DNA of 64,000 nt, taken from NCBI GenBank assembly GCA_022509165.1, contig JAFLTT010000011.1, positions 46,740 through 110,739 on the forward strand. Direction: 5' to 3'. Position numbers and translations under genes: made by a program. Origin of the DNA: Muribaculaceae bacterium (lineage in GTDB: Bacteria; Bacteroidota; Bacteroidia; Bacteroidales; Muribaculaceae). Position 1 is the stretch's first letter. The number at the start of each line of letters is the position of its first letter. The notes under the pieces are model-generated. The model was given only the letters and a program-made list of their open reading frames with translations, did not search any database and was not told where the DNA came from. Below, piece by piece: positions 17,673 through 26,172 of the stretch.

Positions 17673-18844
17673 TATTTCTTTTCCTTGTTTCGGTTTGCAC
17701 CCGGCGGTTTTGGAAGGAAGGGGTTTTGTTCACGATTTTCGTTGTCAGGCCGGTTGTTAATTTCCCGATATTGGAGAGCAATCTTTTCACCGGGGTTAAG
17801 GCCCTTGGTAATCTGTTGGTAAATATTGTTGGCCATGCCTATTTCAACGGCAGTCTGAACAAGTTTGCCATCTTTTACTACCCACACTGCATGTTGAACA
17901 GGGCTATCCAGTGGCACCGGTTGCGGAAGATCGGAATTTTCCTCTTCCTGAGGAAGCGGTTGAAATTTCAGGGCTTTTAAAGGCACCGCAATCACATCGT
18001 TTAGTTCAAGGGTGTATATGGTAAGATTGGCTGTCATGCCGGGGATAAGTTTTAAATCCGGGTTGGGAGCGTTCACTATCACTTCATAGGTCACCACGTT
18101 GGAGGTGGTAGTAGGATTTAGTCTCACTTGAGTCACTGTTCCGGAGAAGGTATCATTCGGATATGCATCTACCGTGAATGTTACATGCTGGCCAACTTTT
18201 ACCTGTCCTATATCCGCTTCATCCACATTCCCCACCACTTGCATGTTCTCAAGATCCGCTATCACATAAAGGTCAGCCACATTCATACTTGATACAACGG
18301 TCTGGCCTACTTCAACCTCGCGAGAAATCACGATACCGTCGATAGGAGAGTAAATTTCGGCGTAATTAAGATTTTTAGCGGCTCTTACTCTGTCGGCCTT
18401 AGTTTTTTCATAACTTAGACGAGCCACATTATAATCCCGTTCGGAAGTCTGGAATTCGTAGTCGGATATCAGTTGCTCATCATGAAGTTTCTTGTCTCGT
18501 TCATAATTTGCTTTAGCGTATTCATAACTTGCCTCAGCTGAAGCCATGTTGGCATCTGCGCTCTTAAGGTCGCTTTCAAGAAGGGTCTTTTCCAGTTCAG
18601 CAAGAAGTTGACCTTTGGTGACATGGTCGTTGAAATCTACATATAGATGTTCAATGATACCTGTGACCTGGGTACCCACGTTTACTTGTGTCACCGATTC
18701 CATTGTGCCTGTGGCTGTCACGACTTCCGACATGGATATCGGTTCCACTGTGTATTCATCAATCTCCATTTTGGCTTTTTCTCCGCAACTTCCTAAAAGA
18801 AGAGTGATCAAAGGAGAGAGAAGTAATAGCCTGTATTTATTCAT
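17672..18844 (-). CDS. Periplasmic adaptor (HlyD/MacA-type membrane fusion protein)
   Basis: This 390-residue adaptor joins the inner-membrane pump to TolC. The N-terminus carries a lipoprotein signal ending L-L-L-G-S-C-G. Then comes a barrel-sandwich half, a coiled-coil hairpin (residues ~95-165, D-A-N-M-A-S-A-E-A-S-Y-E-Y-A-K), the second lipoyl half with Y-S-P-I-D-G-I-V, and beta-barrel domains. A P/Q-rich stretch near residue 315 and a basic K/N-rich C-terminus are low-complexity. It sits between tolC and the ATPase. Confidence 0.92.
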   Translation of the reverse strand: MNKYRLLLLSPLITLLLGSCGEKAKMEIDEYTVEPISMSEVVTATGTMESVTQVNVGTQVTGIIEHLYVDFNDHVTKGQLLAELEKTLLESDLKSADANMASAEASYEYAKANYERDKKLHDEQLISDYEFQTSERDYNVARLSYEKTKADRVRAAKNLNYAEIYSPIDGIVISREVEVGQTVVSSMNVADLYVIADLENMQVVGNVDEADIGQVKVGQHVTFTVDAYPNDTFSGTVTQVRLNPTTTSNVVTYEVIVNAPNPDLKLIPGMTANLTIYTLELNDVIAVPLKALKFQPLPQEEENSDLPQPVPLDSPVQHAVWVVKDGKLVQTAVEIGMANNIYQQITKGLNPGEKIALQYREINNRPDNENREQNPFLPKPPGANRNKEKK

Positions 18845-18857
18845 AATTCAAATTATT

Positions 18858-20246
18858 TCAAGGAATCGACACCCGTGAGGTGGCGTAATAATCGATAGTC
18901 TTGCTCGAAAGAATAGCCATATATTTACTTTGGAGCAATTCAAGTCTTGCGTTAAGCAGATTGTTGTGAGCTGTGAGCAGTTCCAGAGGATTTACTAATC
19001 CAAGTTCAAACTGACGGTCTACCAGTTCGGCACTCAGAGAGGTAGCCTCAAGTTGGGTAAGACCTGTTATGTATTTGGCTCTGGAGTTGTCAGATTCTAT
19101 ATATAAATTTTCAATGGTCTGGGAAAGGTCGTTTCTCAGTTGAATCTTATTCAGGTCGTATTCCAATGCTTGAAGTTTGGCGATATTCACGGCCCTTCGA
19201 GTAACATTGCCATCGTATATGGGTACGGAAAGACTCAGACCTATATTTTCATTGAAGAAATTTTTCATCTGATTTCCCCAAGAGGCGTTTCCGGCTGAAT
19301 TATATCCGGTGCCCAGACCTCCGTTAATCGAGATGCTGGGATAATAGGTGGATTTGGCTATTTTTATGTTATAGTCGAAAATATCCTTGTTTAATTCATT
19401 GCTTTTGAATTGAGGGAGCCAATCCATGGCAGTTTCAAAAACTTTGGTTTTTGGTGGAAGTGGAGTATTTACCATGGAATCGGGGAAATTGATCTCTTCC
19501 ACATTCAAGTCGTATTCCAGATCCAGATTAAGAAGGTTTTTAAGAGTTATCTTGGAAGCTGCATAAGAAGATTTAGCCTGCGTGAGATTATACTCATCCT
19601 GAGCCTTCTGACTTTCAATCTGCGCATAGTCCACTCTTGAAGTTCTTCCCATCTCCATTAATCGTTTTGTGCGTTCAGCCTGTGCACTGCTCACTTCAAG
19701 TGATTTCTTGGCGATATCAACTGCTTCGGCTGAATATAAAATGGTGAGATAAGCCTGAAGTATGCCCAACTGGAGATTCTTTACCACATCATCACCATAG
19801 AGTTTTTGTTGAATTTTTAAAAGCTTATTCGTTTCAACTCTATATTTTCTTGCGTTACCCTCCCAGATAGTCCAGCTTGCGTTGATATTATAGGAACTGT
19901 TATATGCGTTTTGAGAAGGGCCATATTCCGGGAAGGGAGTATTGGAAAATGATTGATTGGTAGAGAAGCCAACAAAAGGCAGATATGCATCCTTAGCCAT
20001 GCCGATGTTCTGATCAGCTTCAAGCACAGATAGCATAGTCTGACGGATATCGATATTGTTAGCGATAGCCCATCTTACACAATCCTGGTAAGTCCACACC
20101 TCCGGCATTTCCATGGGGGAAGCTTCAGTTATTTGTTCAATTCCAAATTCAGTAGGGAAATAAAAATCTGCGGCCTGAGAATTTAATGTACTAAAAAATA
20201 GTATGAGAGCAGCAGCCGGAAATAAATTTCTCATATTTCTCACCAA
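18858..20246 (-). CDS. TolC-family outer membrane efflux protein
   Basis: First gene of the efflux operon, 462 residues, with an N-terminal signal peptide (F-P-A-A-A-L-I-L-F-F-S-T-L-N-S-Q-A-A). Two OEP repeats are visible; the first starts W-T-Y-Q-D-C-V-R-W-A-I-A-N-N and the second near residue 240. The pattern resembles other Bacteroidetes TolC proteins next to MacAB-type pumps. A -7 box lies 20 bases upstream. The adaptor gene starts 13 bases after the stop. Confidence 0.92.
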   Translation of the reverse strand: MVRNMRNLFPAAALILFFSTLNSQAADFYFPTEFGIEQITEASPMEMPEVWTYQDCVRWAIANNIDIRQTMLSVLEADQNIGMAKDAYLPFVGFSTNQSFSNTPFPEYGPSQNAYNSSYNINASWTIWEGNARKYRVETNKLLKIQQKLYGDDVVKNLQLGILQAYLTILYSAEAVDIAKKSLEVSSAQAERTKRLMEMGRTSRVDYAQIESQKAQDEYNLTQAKSSYAASKITLKNLLNLDLEYDLNVEEINFPDSMVNTPLPPKTKVFETAMDWLPQFKSNELNKDIFDYNIKIAKSTYYPSISINGGLGTGYNSAGNASWGNQMKNFFNENIGLSLSVPIYDGNVTRRAVNIAKLQALEYDLNKIQLRNDLSQTIENLYIESDNSRAKYITGLTQLEATSLSAELVDRQFELGLVNPLELLTAHNNLLNARLELLQSKYMAILSSKTIDYYATSRVSIP

Positions 20247-20265
20247 TGTAACATCTTTAATGCCA

Positions 20266-20273
20266 CAAAATTA
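20266..20273 (-). promoter_or_regulatory. -7 element for the efflux operon
   Basis: TAATTTTG on the minus strand, 20 bases before the tolC start. A TTTG box at the right distance is not evident. Confidence 0.4.
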
Positions 20274-20345
20274 ATAAAAAAATCAGAATTAGAGCCGACA
20301 AGGTCTAATTCCTGATAATAACTAATTATCCTCAATAAAAAGAGG

Positions 20346-21083
20346 TTAGATCTCTATCTGATTGGAAAGAGTAAGTTTACGGGTAGGGGATACCTTGCTG
20401 ATAAATTTAAGCAAGGGCAGCACATCAGTGTAAGTATGCACCAGGATTACAAAGTTTAGTTCAGTCACTTGTTTTTCATAATCGTATTCCACGTAAAAAG
20501 TAGAAAGGTGCACATCATTGTCTCTCAATACTTTTTGATATGGGTCTATATTGGTAATGATACCATCTACGGTGAGATTTATCACCTTAGAGTCTTGTCC
20601 GATTTTCTTTCTCTTACTATATTGCTCGAAAGCAATCAGTGCAATCAGCACGAGGCAAGTGGTGGTAATCGATACTATATACATGCCGATACCTACTGCC
20701 ATCCCGATGATAGCAGTGATCCAAATACCGGCCGCAGTAGTAAGACCCTTTATAGTGCCCCTCATCTGTATCATGGCACCACCTCCCAGGAAACCAATTC
20801 CGGTGATAACCTGAGCAGCTATTCTTCCCGGGTCGCCATTCTTTAGCCCCATATATTCCTGAGGCACATATATCGACAACAACATGGCCAGACATGCCCC
20901 CATTGAAATGAGGGCAAATGTCCGGATACCTGCTGTCTGTCCTTTTCTTTTTCTTTCAGCACCCACCACCATGCCCAGCAGCATGCTTACAATAAGACGG
21001 AAGATGCTGTTGGGTAGGTTGACCTCAAGAGAGTTCAGAGTCTCAGAGATATTACCGTGCCAGTCAAGAAAAAGTTCCCACAT
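20346..21083 (-). CDS. MgtC/SapB family membrane protein
   Basis: A 245-residue inner-membrane protein. It has four to five helices with the family motif G-A-E-R-K-R-K-G-Q-T-A-G-I-R-T near residues 42-56 and G-F-L-G-G-G-A near residue 97, then a cytosolic ACT-like C-terminal domain (~165-245). MgtC proteins are linked to survival at low magnesium and modulate the F-type ATP synthase in Salmonella. It lies between the efflux operon and ddh, with 98 bases on one side and 32 on the other, and no clear partner. Confidence 0.88.
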   Translation of the reverse strand: MWELFLDWHGNISETLNSLEVNLPNSIFRLIVSMLLGMVVGAERKRKGQTAGIRTFALISMGACLAMLLSIYVPQEYMGLKNGDPGRIAAQVITGIGFLGGGAMIQMRGTIKGLTTAAGIWITAIIGMAVGIGMYIVSITTTCLVLIALIAFEQYSKRKKIGQDSKVINLTVDGIITNIDPYQKVLRDNDVHLSTFYVEYDYEKQVTELNFVILVHTYTDVLPLLKFISKVSPTRKLTLSNQIEI

Positions 21084-21115
21084 TTAAATAATCAATTTTA
21101 AGAAAGGGCTATAAA

Positions 21116-22012
21116 TTATACAAGAGCGATCCATTTGTCGCGATCTCCCGGAAGTAGATCCACCACAGGAATTTCAATCATAGTATAGCACCCGGGTGCA
21201 AGACGCATGCTGGCCCGTGCAGCTCCTACAAGTATCTGTGCAGTGAGAGCCGGATTGTTGATATGCATGTTAAACTCAAGAAGTTGGTTCTGAGTTTTAC
21301 CGCTCACGCCCTTTCTTTTCATGTTTACTCCATGGCCCATATCTTTGAGGTCATCTACACTGGGGACTTCAAATACATAGGTTTCATCGTGCACGAAATA
21401 GGGGTCTTCTTTCACCTTCTTTTCAATTTCTTCAAAAGAGTATCCGGGCTTAACTTCTACATATACCATGCGTCTGTGAAGGCTCTGTCCTTTGGGAATA
21501 GTTACGGACAGAGCATCTTTTACTCCCTCGATTGCTTTCACTGCCACGGAATGACCCATGCTCATACCGGGTCCGAAGTTTGTTTCAGTGATACCTTTCG
21601 GAGCCATGCCTTGCATAAGCACCCTCACTATTGAGTCTGTACCGGGATCCCAACCTGCAGAAATCACGCTCACTTTTCCAGCCTTCCTGGCAATTTCACC
21701 AAGTCTCTTTCTCATTTCAGGGATATCGGTATGTATATCAAAGCTATCCACAGTATTGATACCCAAAGGTAAAATTTCCTTAGCATATTTCTCTACCTCT
21801 CTGGAGGGTGCACAAAGTATTGCCACATCCACATCCTTAAGGGCTGTAATATTATTCACTACCGGCAAACCATTCACCGAGTTTTCTCCATCTTTTACAT
21901 TCCTGCGTACAATTCCTGCCACTTCAAAGTCTTCTGATGCCTGCAAAGCTTCAAGTGTAAACTTCCCGATGTTGCCAAAACCAACAATAGCAGCTCTAAT
22001 CTTCTTTTCCAT
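21116..22012 (-). CDS. ddh: meso-Diaminopimelate D-dehydrogenase
   Basis: Makes meso-diaminopimelate in one NADPH-dependent step, bypassing the succinylase branch of lysine and peptidoglycan synthesis. The Rossmann motif is A-I-V-G-F-G-N-I-G-K near residues 8-17. The substrate region has S-A-G-W-D-P-G-T-D-S near residue 118 and N-F-G-P-G-M-S-M-G-H-S near residue 145. The 298-residue length is typical. No other lysine gene is beside it. The ATG at 22012 is preferred since the Rossmann strand follows at once. Confidence 0.93.
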   Translation of the reverse strand: MEKKIRAAIVGFGNIGKFTLEALQASEDFEVAGIVRRNVKDGENSVNGLPVVNNITALKDVDVAILCAPSREVEKYAKEILPLGINTVDSFDIHTDIPEMRKRLGEIARKAGKVSVISAGWDPGTDSIVRVLMQGMAPKGITETNFGPGMSMGHSVAVKAIEGVKDALSVTIPKGQSLHRRMVYVEVKPGYSFEEIEKKVKEDPYFVHDETYVFEVPSVDDLKDMGHGVNMKRKGVSGKTQNQLLEFNMHINNPALTAQILVGAARASMRLAPGCYTMIEIPVVDLLPGDRDKWIALV

Positions 22013-22181
22013 TTACCTTAAGTTTTTATTACCTTGTACTCTTTAATGTTAAAAATCAACCTGATAAAGGTAATTTTAACCTTATAAAAGTAAAGGATTT
22101 AAGTATTTATTAATATTTCGAGTATGTGTCAATCTTAAAATATTTCGGCATCAAATTTACAGAATCCTTATTAAATTTCTT

Positions 22182-22189
22182 TAATTTTG
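22182..22189 (+). promoter_or_regulatory. -7 element for the AspT-like transporter gene
   Basis: TAATTTTG fits TAnnTTTG, 53 bases before the ATG at 22242. On the opposite strand TAAATTTG (22159-22152) could serve ddh. No matching TTTG boxes are seen for either. Confidence 0.4.
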
Positions 22190-22241
22190 CACTAAATTTC
22201 ACTAACATTCTAACAAGCCACTTTTGGTATAAAGGAAAACG

Positions 22242-23936
22242 ATGGATTGGTTTATCGATCTTCTAAAGCCTGGTAATATGTCGCTGGCAAGCACTGTCTT
22301 GCTATATTCTTTTGTAATATTTGCCGGTATATTGTTAGGTAAAATCAAGGTGCTTGGCGTATCTTTAGGAGTGACGTTTGTACTCTTTGTGGGTATCCTT
22401 TTAGGTCATTTCGGATATGCAGTAGAGCCTAACACACTTCATTTTCTCAGAGAATTCGGCCTGATTCTTTTCATCTTCTCTATCGGTATGCAGGTGGGTC
22501 CAGGCTTTTTCTCCTCATTCAAACAGGGAGGTGTAAGAATGAATGCACTCGCCATGTTTGGCATAGCCTTGAATGTGGGAATCATGCTTACCATATATTA
22601 TCTGCAGGGAGGAGAGAATGGCCTGAGTTCTATTTCCGATATGGTAGGTGTGATGTGCGGAGCTATTACAAATACTCCATCTCTTGGTGCAGCTCAACAG
22701 ACGGTTCTGCAGGTGAACTCCGAAGCCTATAATGTCACACAAGATATGTCGATGGGATATGCCGCGGCTTATCCTTTAGGAGTTGTGGGAATCATTCTCA
22801 CGATGATTGTGATTAAGATAGCCTTCAAAGTGAATATCGACAAGGAGATTCAGGAAATAGAGCAAGAGAAGGCAGAGATGATGAAGGCTCCGGAGATGCT
22901 TACTTTCAAGATTACAAACCAGTTGGTTTCAGGTCTGTCAATGGTAAGGCTCCACGCCCTCATACCGGGAGACTACACCTGTTCACGCATCCTGAAACCC
23001 AATGGTAATGTGGTGATTCCTACCTCTCAGGATGAAATAGAGATAGGGGATATTGTTTTGATAGTATGTGCCAAGACGGATGAAGAAAAATTTGCCCGGT
23101 TCTTAGGTGAAAGGATAGAAATGGACTGGCCCCAGGATACCGGACCGGTCTTATCACGAAGAATATTGGTGACACAGACTTCTTACAATGGCGTAAAATT
23201 AGGAGAACTTCATCTTCACGCGGCATACCAGTTGAATGTAACACGAATCAACCGTTCGGGCGTGGATCTTCTTCCCAGTCCCCAATTACGCCTGCAGATT
23301 GGCGACCGCCTTACAGTAGTGGGGAATATCGACCATATAAACCTTCTGGCAAGAAAACTGGGCAACTCCATGAAACGTCTCAACGAGCCGAATCTAATCA
23401 CGATGTTCATCGGTATTTTCCTGGGAATTTTGTTGGGAAGTCTACCGGTACAATTCCCCGGAATGTCTGTTCCGATGAAACTCGGTCTGGCAGGTGGCCC
23501 GCTTGTAGTAGCAATCCTTATAGGAGCTTACGGACATAAGTTCCATCTTGTAACCTATACCAATTCCGCAGCCAATCTTCTATTGCGTGAGATAGGTATA
23601 TGTCTCTTCCTTGCATCTGTAGGTATAGCGGCCGGTAAAGATTTCTTTGCAACCGTATTCAACCTCAAAGGAGCCCTCTGGGTTGGCTATGGTTTTTGTA
23701 TCACAGTTATACCATTGGTGGTAATAGGAATAATTGCCAGGGCAAAATTCAAGATGAATTATCTGTCAATAATAGGTATGATGAGTGGAAGTTACACCGA
23801 TCCACCGGCCTTGGCTTATGGTAACAAAGTAGCTAATAATGATGCGCCGGCTGTGGCTTACTCTACGGTTTATCCTCTCACGATGTTCGCCCGAGTGATT
23901 GTAGCACAGATAATAGTGCTTTGTTTTCTTGAATAA
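22242..23936 (+). CDS. AspT/YidE/YbjL-type transporter with two RCK_C domains
   Basis: A 564-residue secondary transporter of the aspartate:alanine exchanger group. It has two related membrane halves (residues ~15-195 and ~385-564), each with an F-x-x-x-I-G-x-x-x-G-P/A-G type motif (L-F-I-F-S-I-G-M-Q-V-G-P-G-F and L-F-L-A-S-V-G-I-A-A-G). Between them are two TrkA-C/RCK_C domains (~220-370), which usually bind ligand to gate transport. The substrate is unknown; members range from aspartate/alanine to other dicarboxylates. It stands alone as a single-gene unit. Confidence 0.88.
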   Translation: MDWFIDLLKPGNMSLASTVLLYSFVIFAGILLGKIKVLGVSLGVTFVLFVGILLGHFGYAVEPNTLHFLREFGLILFIFSIGMQVGPGFFSSFKQGGVRMNALAMFGIALNVGIMLTIYYLQGGENGLSSISDMVGVMCGAITNTPSLGAAQQTVLQVNSEAYNVTQDMSMGYAAAYPLGVVGIILTMIVIKIAFKVNIDKEIQEIEQEKAEMMKAPEMLTFKITNQLVSGLSMVRLHALIPGDYTCSRILKPNGNVVIPTSQDEIEIGDIVLIVCAKTDEEKFARFLGERIEMDWPQDTGPVLSRRILVTQTSYNGVKLGELHLHAAYQLNVTRINRSGVDLLPSPQLRLQIGDRLTVVGNIDHINLLARKLGNSMKRLNEPNLITMFIGIFLGILLGSLPVQFPGMSVPMKLGLAGGPLVVAILIGAYGHKFHLVTYTNSAANLLLREIGICLFLASVGIAAGKDFFATVFNLKGALWVGYGFCITVIPLVVIGIIARAKFKMNYLSIIGMMSGSYTDPPALAYGNKVANNDAPAVAYSTVYPLTMFARVIVAQIIVLCFLE

Positions 23937-23950
23937 AATATGTAACTTTG
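23920..23950 (+). promoter_or_regulatory. Consensus promoter for rpmE2
   Basis: TTTG at 23920-23923, 19 bases, then TAACTTTG at 23943-23950: a full match to the Bacteroidetes -33/-7 consensus. The -33 box lies inside the last codons of the transporter gene. rpmE2 begins 84 bases after the -7 box. Confidence 0.7.
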
Positions 23951-24033
23951 CATGCCAAAAGATGGGATCGCGACCTGTCTTAAAAATAGCCTAAGGGCAA
24001 AAACAAAATTAAACTTTTAAACTGCAGTTAATA

Positions 24034-24288
24034 ATGAAAGAGAATATCCATCCTTCAAATTACCGTGAGGTTGTATTCAAAGACATGTCGAATGATGAAA
24101 TATTCATCACTCGTTCCACCGTGGCAACACGTGAAACTATTACAGTTGACGGTAAAGAATATCCATTGGTGAAACTGGAAATTACTTCTTCTTCTCACCC
24201 GTTCTTTACAGGTAAGCAGAAACTTGTAGACACCGCAGGTCGTGTAGATAAATTCCGCAGCCGCTACGGCAATCGCTCAAAGAAATAA
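24034..24288 (+). CDS. rpmE2: Large-subunit ribosomal protein bL31, type B
   Basis: An 84-residue ribosomal protein starting [17 protein letters not shown], with the conserved [11 protein letters not shown] segment near residue 52 and the R-F-R-S-R-Y end. It lacks the zinc-binding cysteines of type A L31, so it is the zinc-independent form. In other bacteria the type B gene is often induced by zinc shortage; here it appears to have its own strong promoter and a terminator. Confidence 0.95.
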   Translation: MKENIHPSNYREVVFKDMSNDEIFITRSTVATRETITVDGKEYPLVKLEITSSSHPFFTGKQKLVDTAGRVDKFRSRYGNRSKK

Positions 24289-24312
24289 AAAGAAAACGAT
24301 ATACATAAAGAC

Positions 24313-24346
24313 AAGGCAGGACGAAAATCCTGCCTTCTCTTTTTTT
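24313..24346 (+). terminator. Rho-independent terminator after rpmE2
   Basis: AAGGCAGGA (24313-24321) pairs perfectly with TCCTGCCTT (24328-24336) around a 6-base loop, followed by a T-rich run. It sits 24 bases after the rpmE2 stop. Confidence 0.9.
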
Positions 24347-24372
24347 CAATTAAATAAATGATGGGTCTGAAA

Positions 24373-24792
24373 CTACTGATGTGAGAGGCTTTCGATATAT
24401 GAAGTGAGGATAAGGACGGCTGCCATTTCATCAGCCTTACCTTTTTCTTCTCTTGTCTTCCTTTTAAATCCTCCGGCCAGCATTTCTTTGTGTGCTATGG
24501 TGGATGTGAAACGCTCGTCATGCATCACTATCGGGACATTCGGAAATTCTTTCTTAAGAAGGTTGACAAAAGGAGTAATATATCTCATACTCTCACTCGG
24601 ATTGCCCTGAAGGTCTTTTGGTTCACCGATCACGATAGTATCTACAGGCTCTTTAGAGATGTAGTCTTTAAGGAAAGATAGTAAATCACAACTTCTAAGG
24701 GTAGGGAGTCCGTTTGCACTTATTTTAAGGATGTCGGTCACAGCCAAGCCACTTCTTTTCCTCCCATAATCTATGGCCAGTATTCTCCCCAT
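24373..24792 (-). CDS. ruvX: Putative pre-16S rRNA nuclease / Holliday junction resolvase fold (YqgF)
   Basis: A 139-residue RNase H-fold protein, YqgF/RuvX. The N-terminal I-L-A-I-D-Y-G-R-K-R-S-G-L-A carries the first catalytic Asp. V-I-G-E-P and the late D-E-R-F-T-S and K-A-D-E-M-A-A segments hold the others. YqgF matures the 5' end of 16S rRNA. It points away from rpmE2's terminator and follows the HU-like gene by 26 bases, so these two may be co-transcribed. Confidence 0.92.
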   Translation of the reverse strand: MGRILAIDYGRKRSGLAVTDILKISANGLPTLRSCDLLSFLKDYISKEPVDTIVIGEPKDLQGNPSESMRYITPFVNLLKKEFPNVPIVMHDERFTSTIAHKEMLAGGFKRKTREEKGKADEMAAVLILTSYIESLSHQ

Positions 24793-24818
24793 TGTTTACT
24801 ATTAATCCTGTATTTTAT

Positions 24819-25244
24819 TTATATGGCCGGGAGGTTCATCTCTCCGATATTCATTGGTGATAAAGCTCTGAATTTTCGAAATTTCCAGAAAGTGTCTTTA
24901 ATAAAAAGATTTCCTTCATTATCACACATCAGGTAGCCTATGCCTTCAAACCTGCAATAACCTTTATGTTGTAAGTTACGATAGGCAGAAGCCACATAAT
25001 TTTCTATCATCCGTACGGCTTCCGGCTCAGTAATCTTAAGACGGCGGCTTAAAGATTTCTCCAGAAGATGGCCGCCATGTTCCTTGGTACTAAACCTTAC
25101 ACTCATGCGGGAAGGATAAAAAATACCTTCGTCACAATTGAACTGCGCCGGAATATAACTGGCAGACAAAGTCCCTAAACCCGGGATGGATACTTTTCGG
25201 CTTGTGAGAAGCAGATAGGAAATATGTCGTGATATTTGATTCAA
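24819..25244 (-). CDS. HU-like domain protein (prokaryotic CCDC81 type)
   Basis: A 141-residue protein of a Bacteroidetes family with an HU-related domain: M-N-Q-I-S-R-H-I-S-Y-L-L-L, then V-S-I-P-G-L-G-T-L-S-A, like the CCDC81-pro HU domains. A second half follows with Y-R-N-L-Q-H-K-G-Y-C-R-F-E-G-I-G-Y-L. Bacteroidetes members often carry an SPOR domain and a membrane helix after these domains; here the protein stops after the HU part. The function is unknown; DNA binding is a family-based guess. Confidence 0.6.
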   Translation of the reverse strand: MNQISRHISYLLLTSRKVSIPGLGTLSASYIPAQFNCDEGIFYPSRMSVRFSTKEHGGHLLEKSLSRRLKITEPEAVRMIENYVASAYRNLQHKGYCRFEGIGYLMCDNEGNLFIKDTFWKFRKFRALSPMNIGEMNLPAI

Positions 25245-25336
25245 GGTTGCCCGAAGATTATTTGTTTGGTCACTACAAAATTAAAGAAACAAAATGAGGG
25301 CGAAAATTAAGGTTATCTACAAGTTATAGACAGGTG

Positions 25337-26161
25337 TCAGGGTATAAACGATGCAACATACTTTGCATCAAGGCCTTTGCTTATTGCAATTTTTTTGTCA
25401 GCCTCTGCTTCGTCAATTCTGAAATTCAATCTATGTAAATATCCCCTCAGGAGATAATATATAGGGTTTTCCGGGTTAATTTCCAGTCCTTGTCTTATTT
25501 GAGCGCGGGCTTCGGAATAGGAATTGGTCTTTATAAGGAGAAAAATAAAAGCCTCCCGTGCCTCTTCATCCTCTTTATTAAGATTTAAAGCCTCCAGGTA
25601 ATATTTCTTCGCTTCTTCATAATTTCCTTCCTGTTCGGCTATCGATGCAAATCCGTTATAAACAGATGTATTTTCCGGGAATTCTTTTTTCAGTTTAAGA
25701 AAAAGTCTTTTTGCATCCCCGATATTATTCTCACTCAAATAGATGAAAGCCCGGGTCTGTAGGCTCCAACTTTGCAATGAATCGATAGAGAGACTACGGT
25801 CTAAATCAAGAGCAGCCTGAGCTATACTGTCAAGCATAAGATAAGCGTGAGCCCGGTTATTGAGAAGTACGGTAGAAGAGGGCGCAATATTAATTCCAAG
25901 CGAGAGAGTTTGCACAGCCTTAACATATTCACCCTTGTGCGTTTGTATAAGACCAAGATTCGCCAATAGAAGTGAATTGGTGAAATTGGCAGGTTCCAGT
26001 CTTAACGCTTCAAGAATTTTTGATTCAGCCAGATCCCATTTTTCTCGTGAAATGAAATAATCGGCTGAGTCGGCAAGTTCAAGATACCTTGGAGAGGAAG
26101 GGAAACAGAGGTGTCGTCCCAGCAGGAAAAGCAGGAAAAGCCATATTATGCGATTCCACAT
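25337..26161 (-). CDS. Exported TPR-repeat protein
   Basis: A 274-residue protein with an N-terminal signal or membrane segment (I-I-W-L-F-L-L-F-L-L-G-R) followed by about six tetratricopeptide repeats from residue 28 to the end. Repeats are seen as A-E-S-K-I-L-E-A-L-R-L-E-P-A-N, A-V-Q-T-L-S-L-G-I-N-I-A-P and E-A-K-K-Y-Y-L-E-A-L-N-L-N. TPRs act as protein docking surfaces. It lies 11 bases after the DsbD stop on the same strand, so co-transcription is likely. The exact partner is unknown. Confidence 0.85.
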   Translation of the reverse strand: MWNRIIWLFLLFLLGRHLCFPSSPRYLELADSADYFISREKWDLAESKILEALRLEPANFTNSLLLANLGLIQTHKGEYVKAVQTLSLGINIAPSSTVLLNNRAHAYLMLDSIAQAALDLDRSLSIDSLQSWSLQTRAFIYLSENNIGDAKRLFLKLKKEFPENTSVYNGFASIAEQEGNYEEAKKYYLEALNLNKEDEEAREAFIFLLIKTNSYSEARAQIRQGLEINPENPIYYLLRGYLHRLNFRIDEAEADKKIAISKGLDAKYVASFIP

Positions 26162-26172
26162 GGTAAGGACAC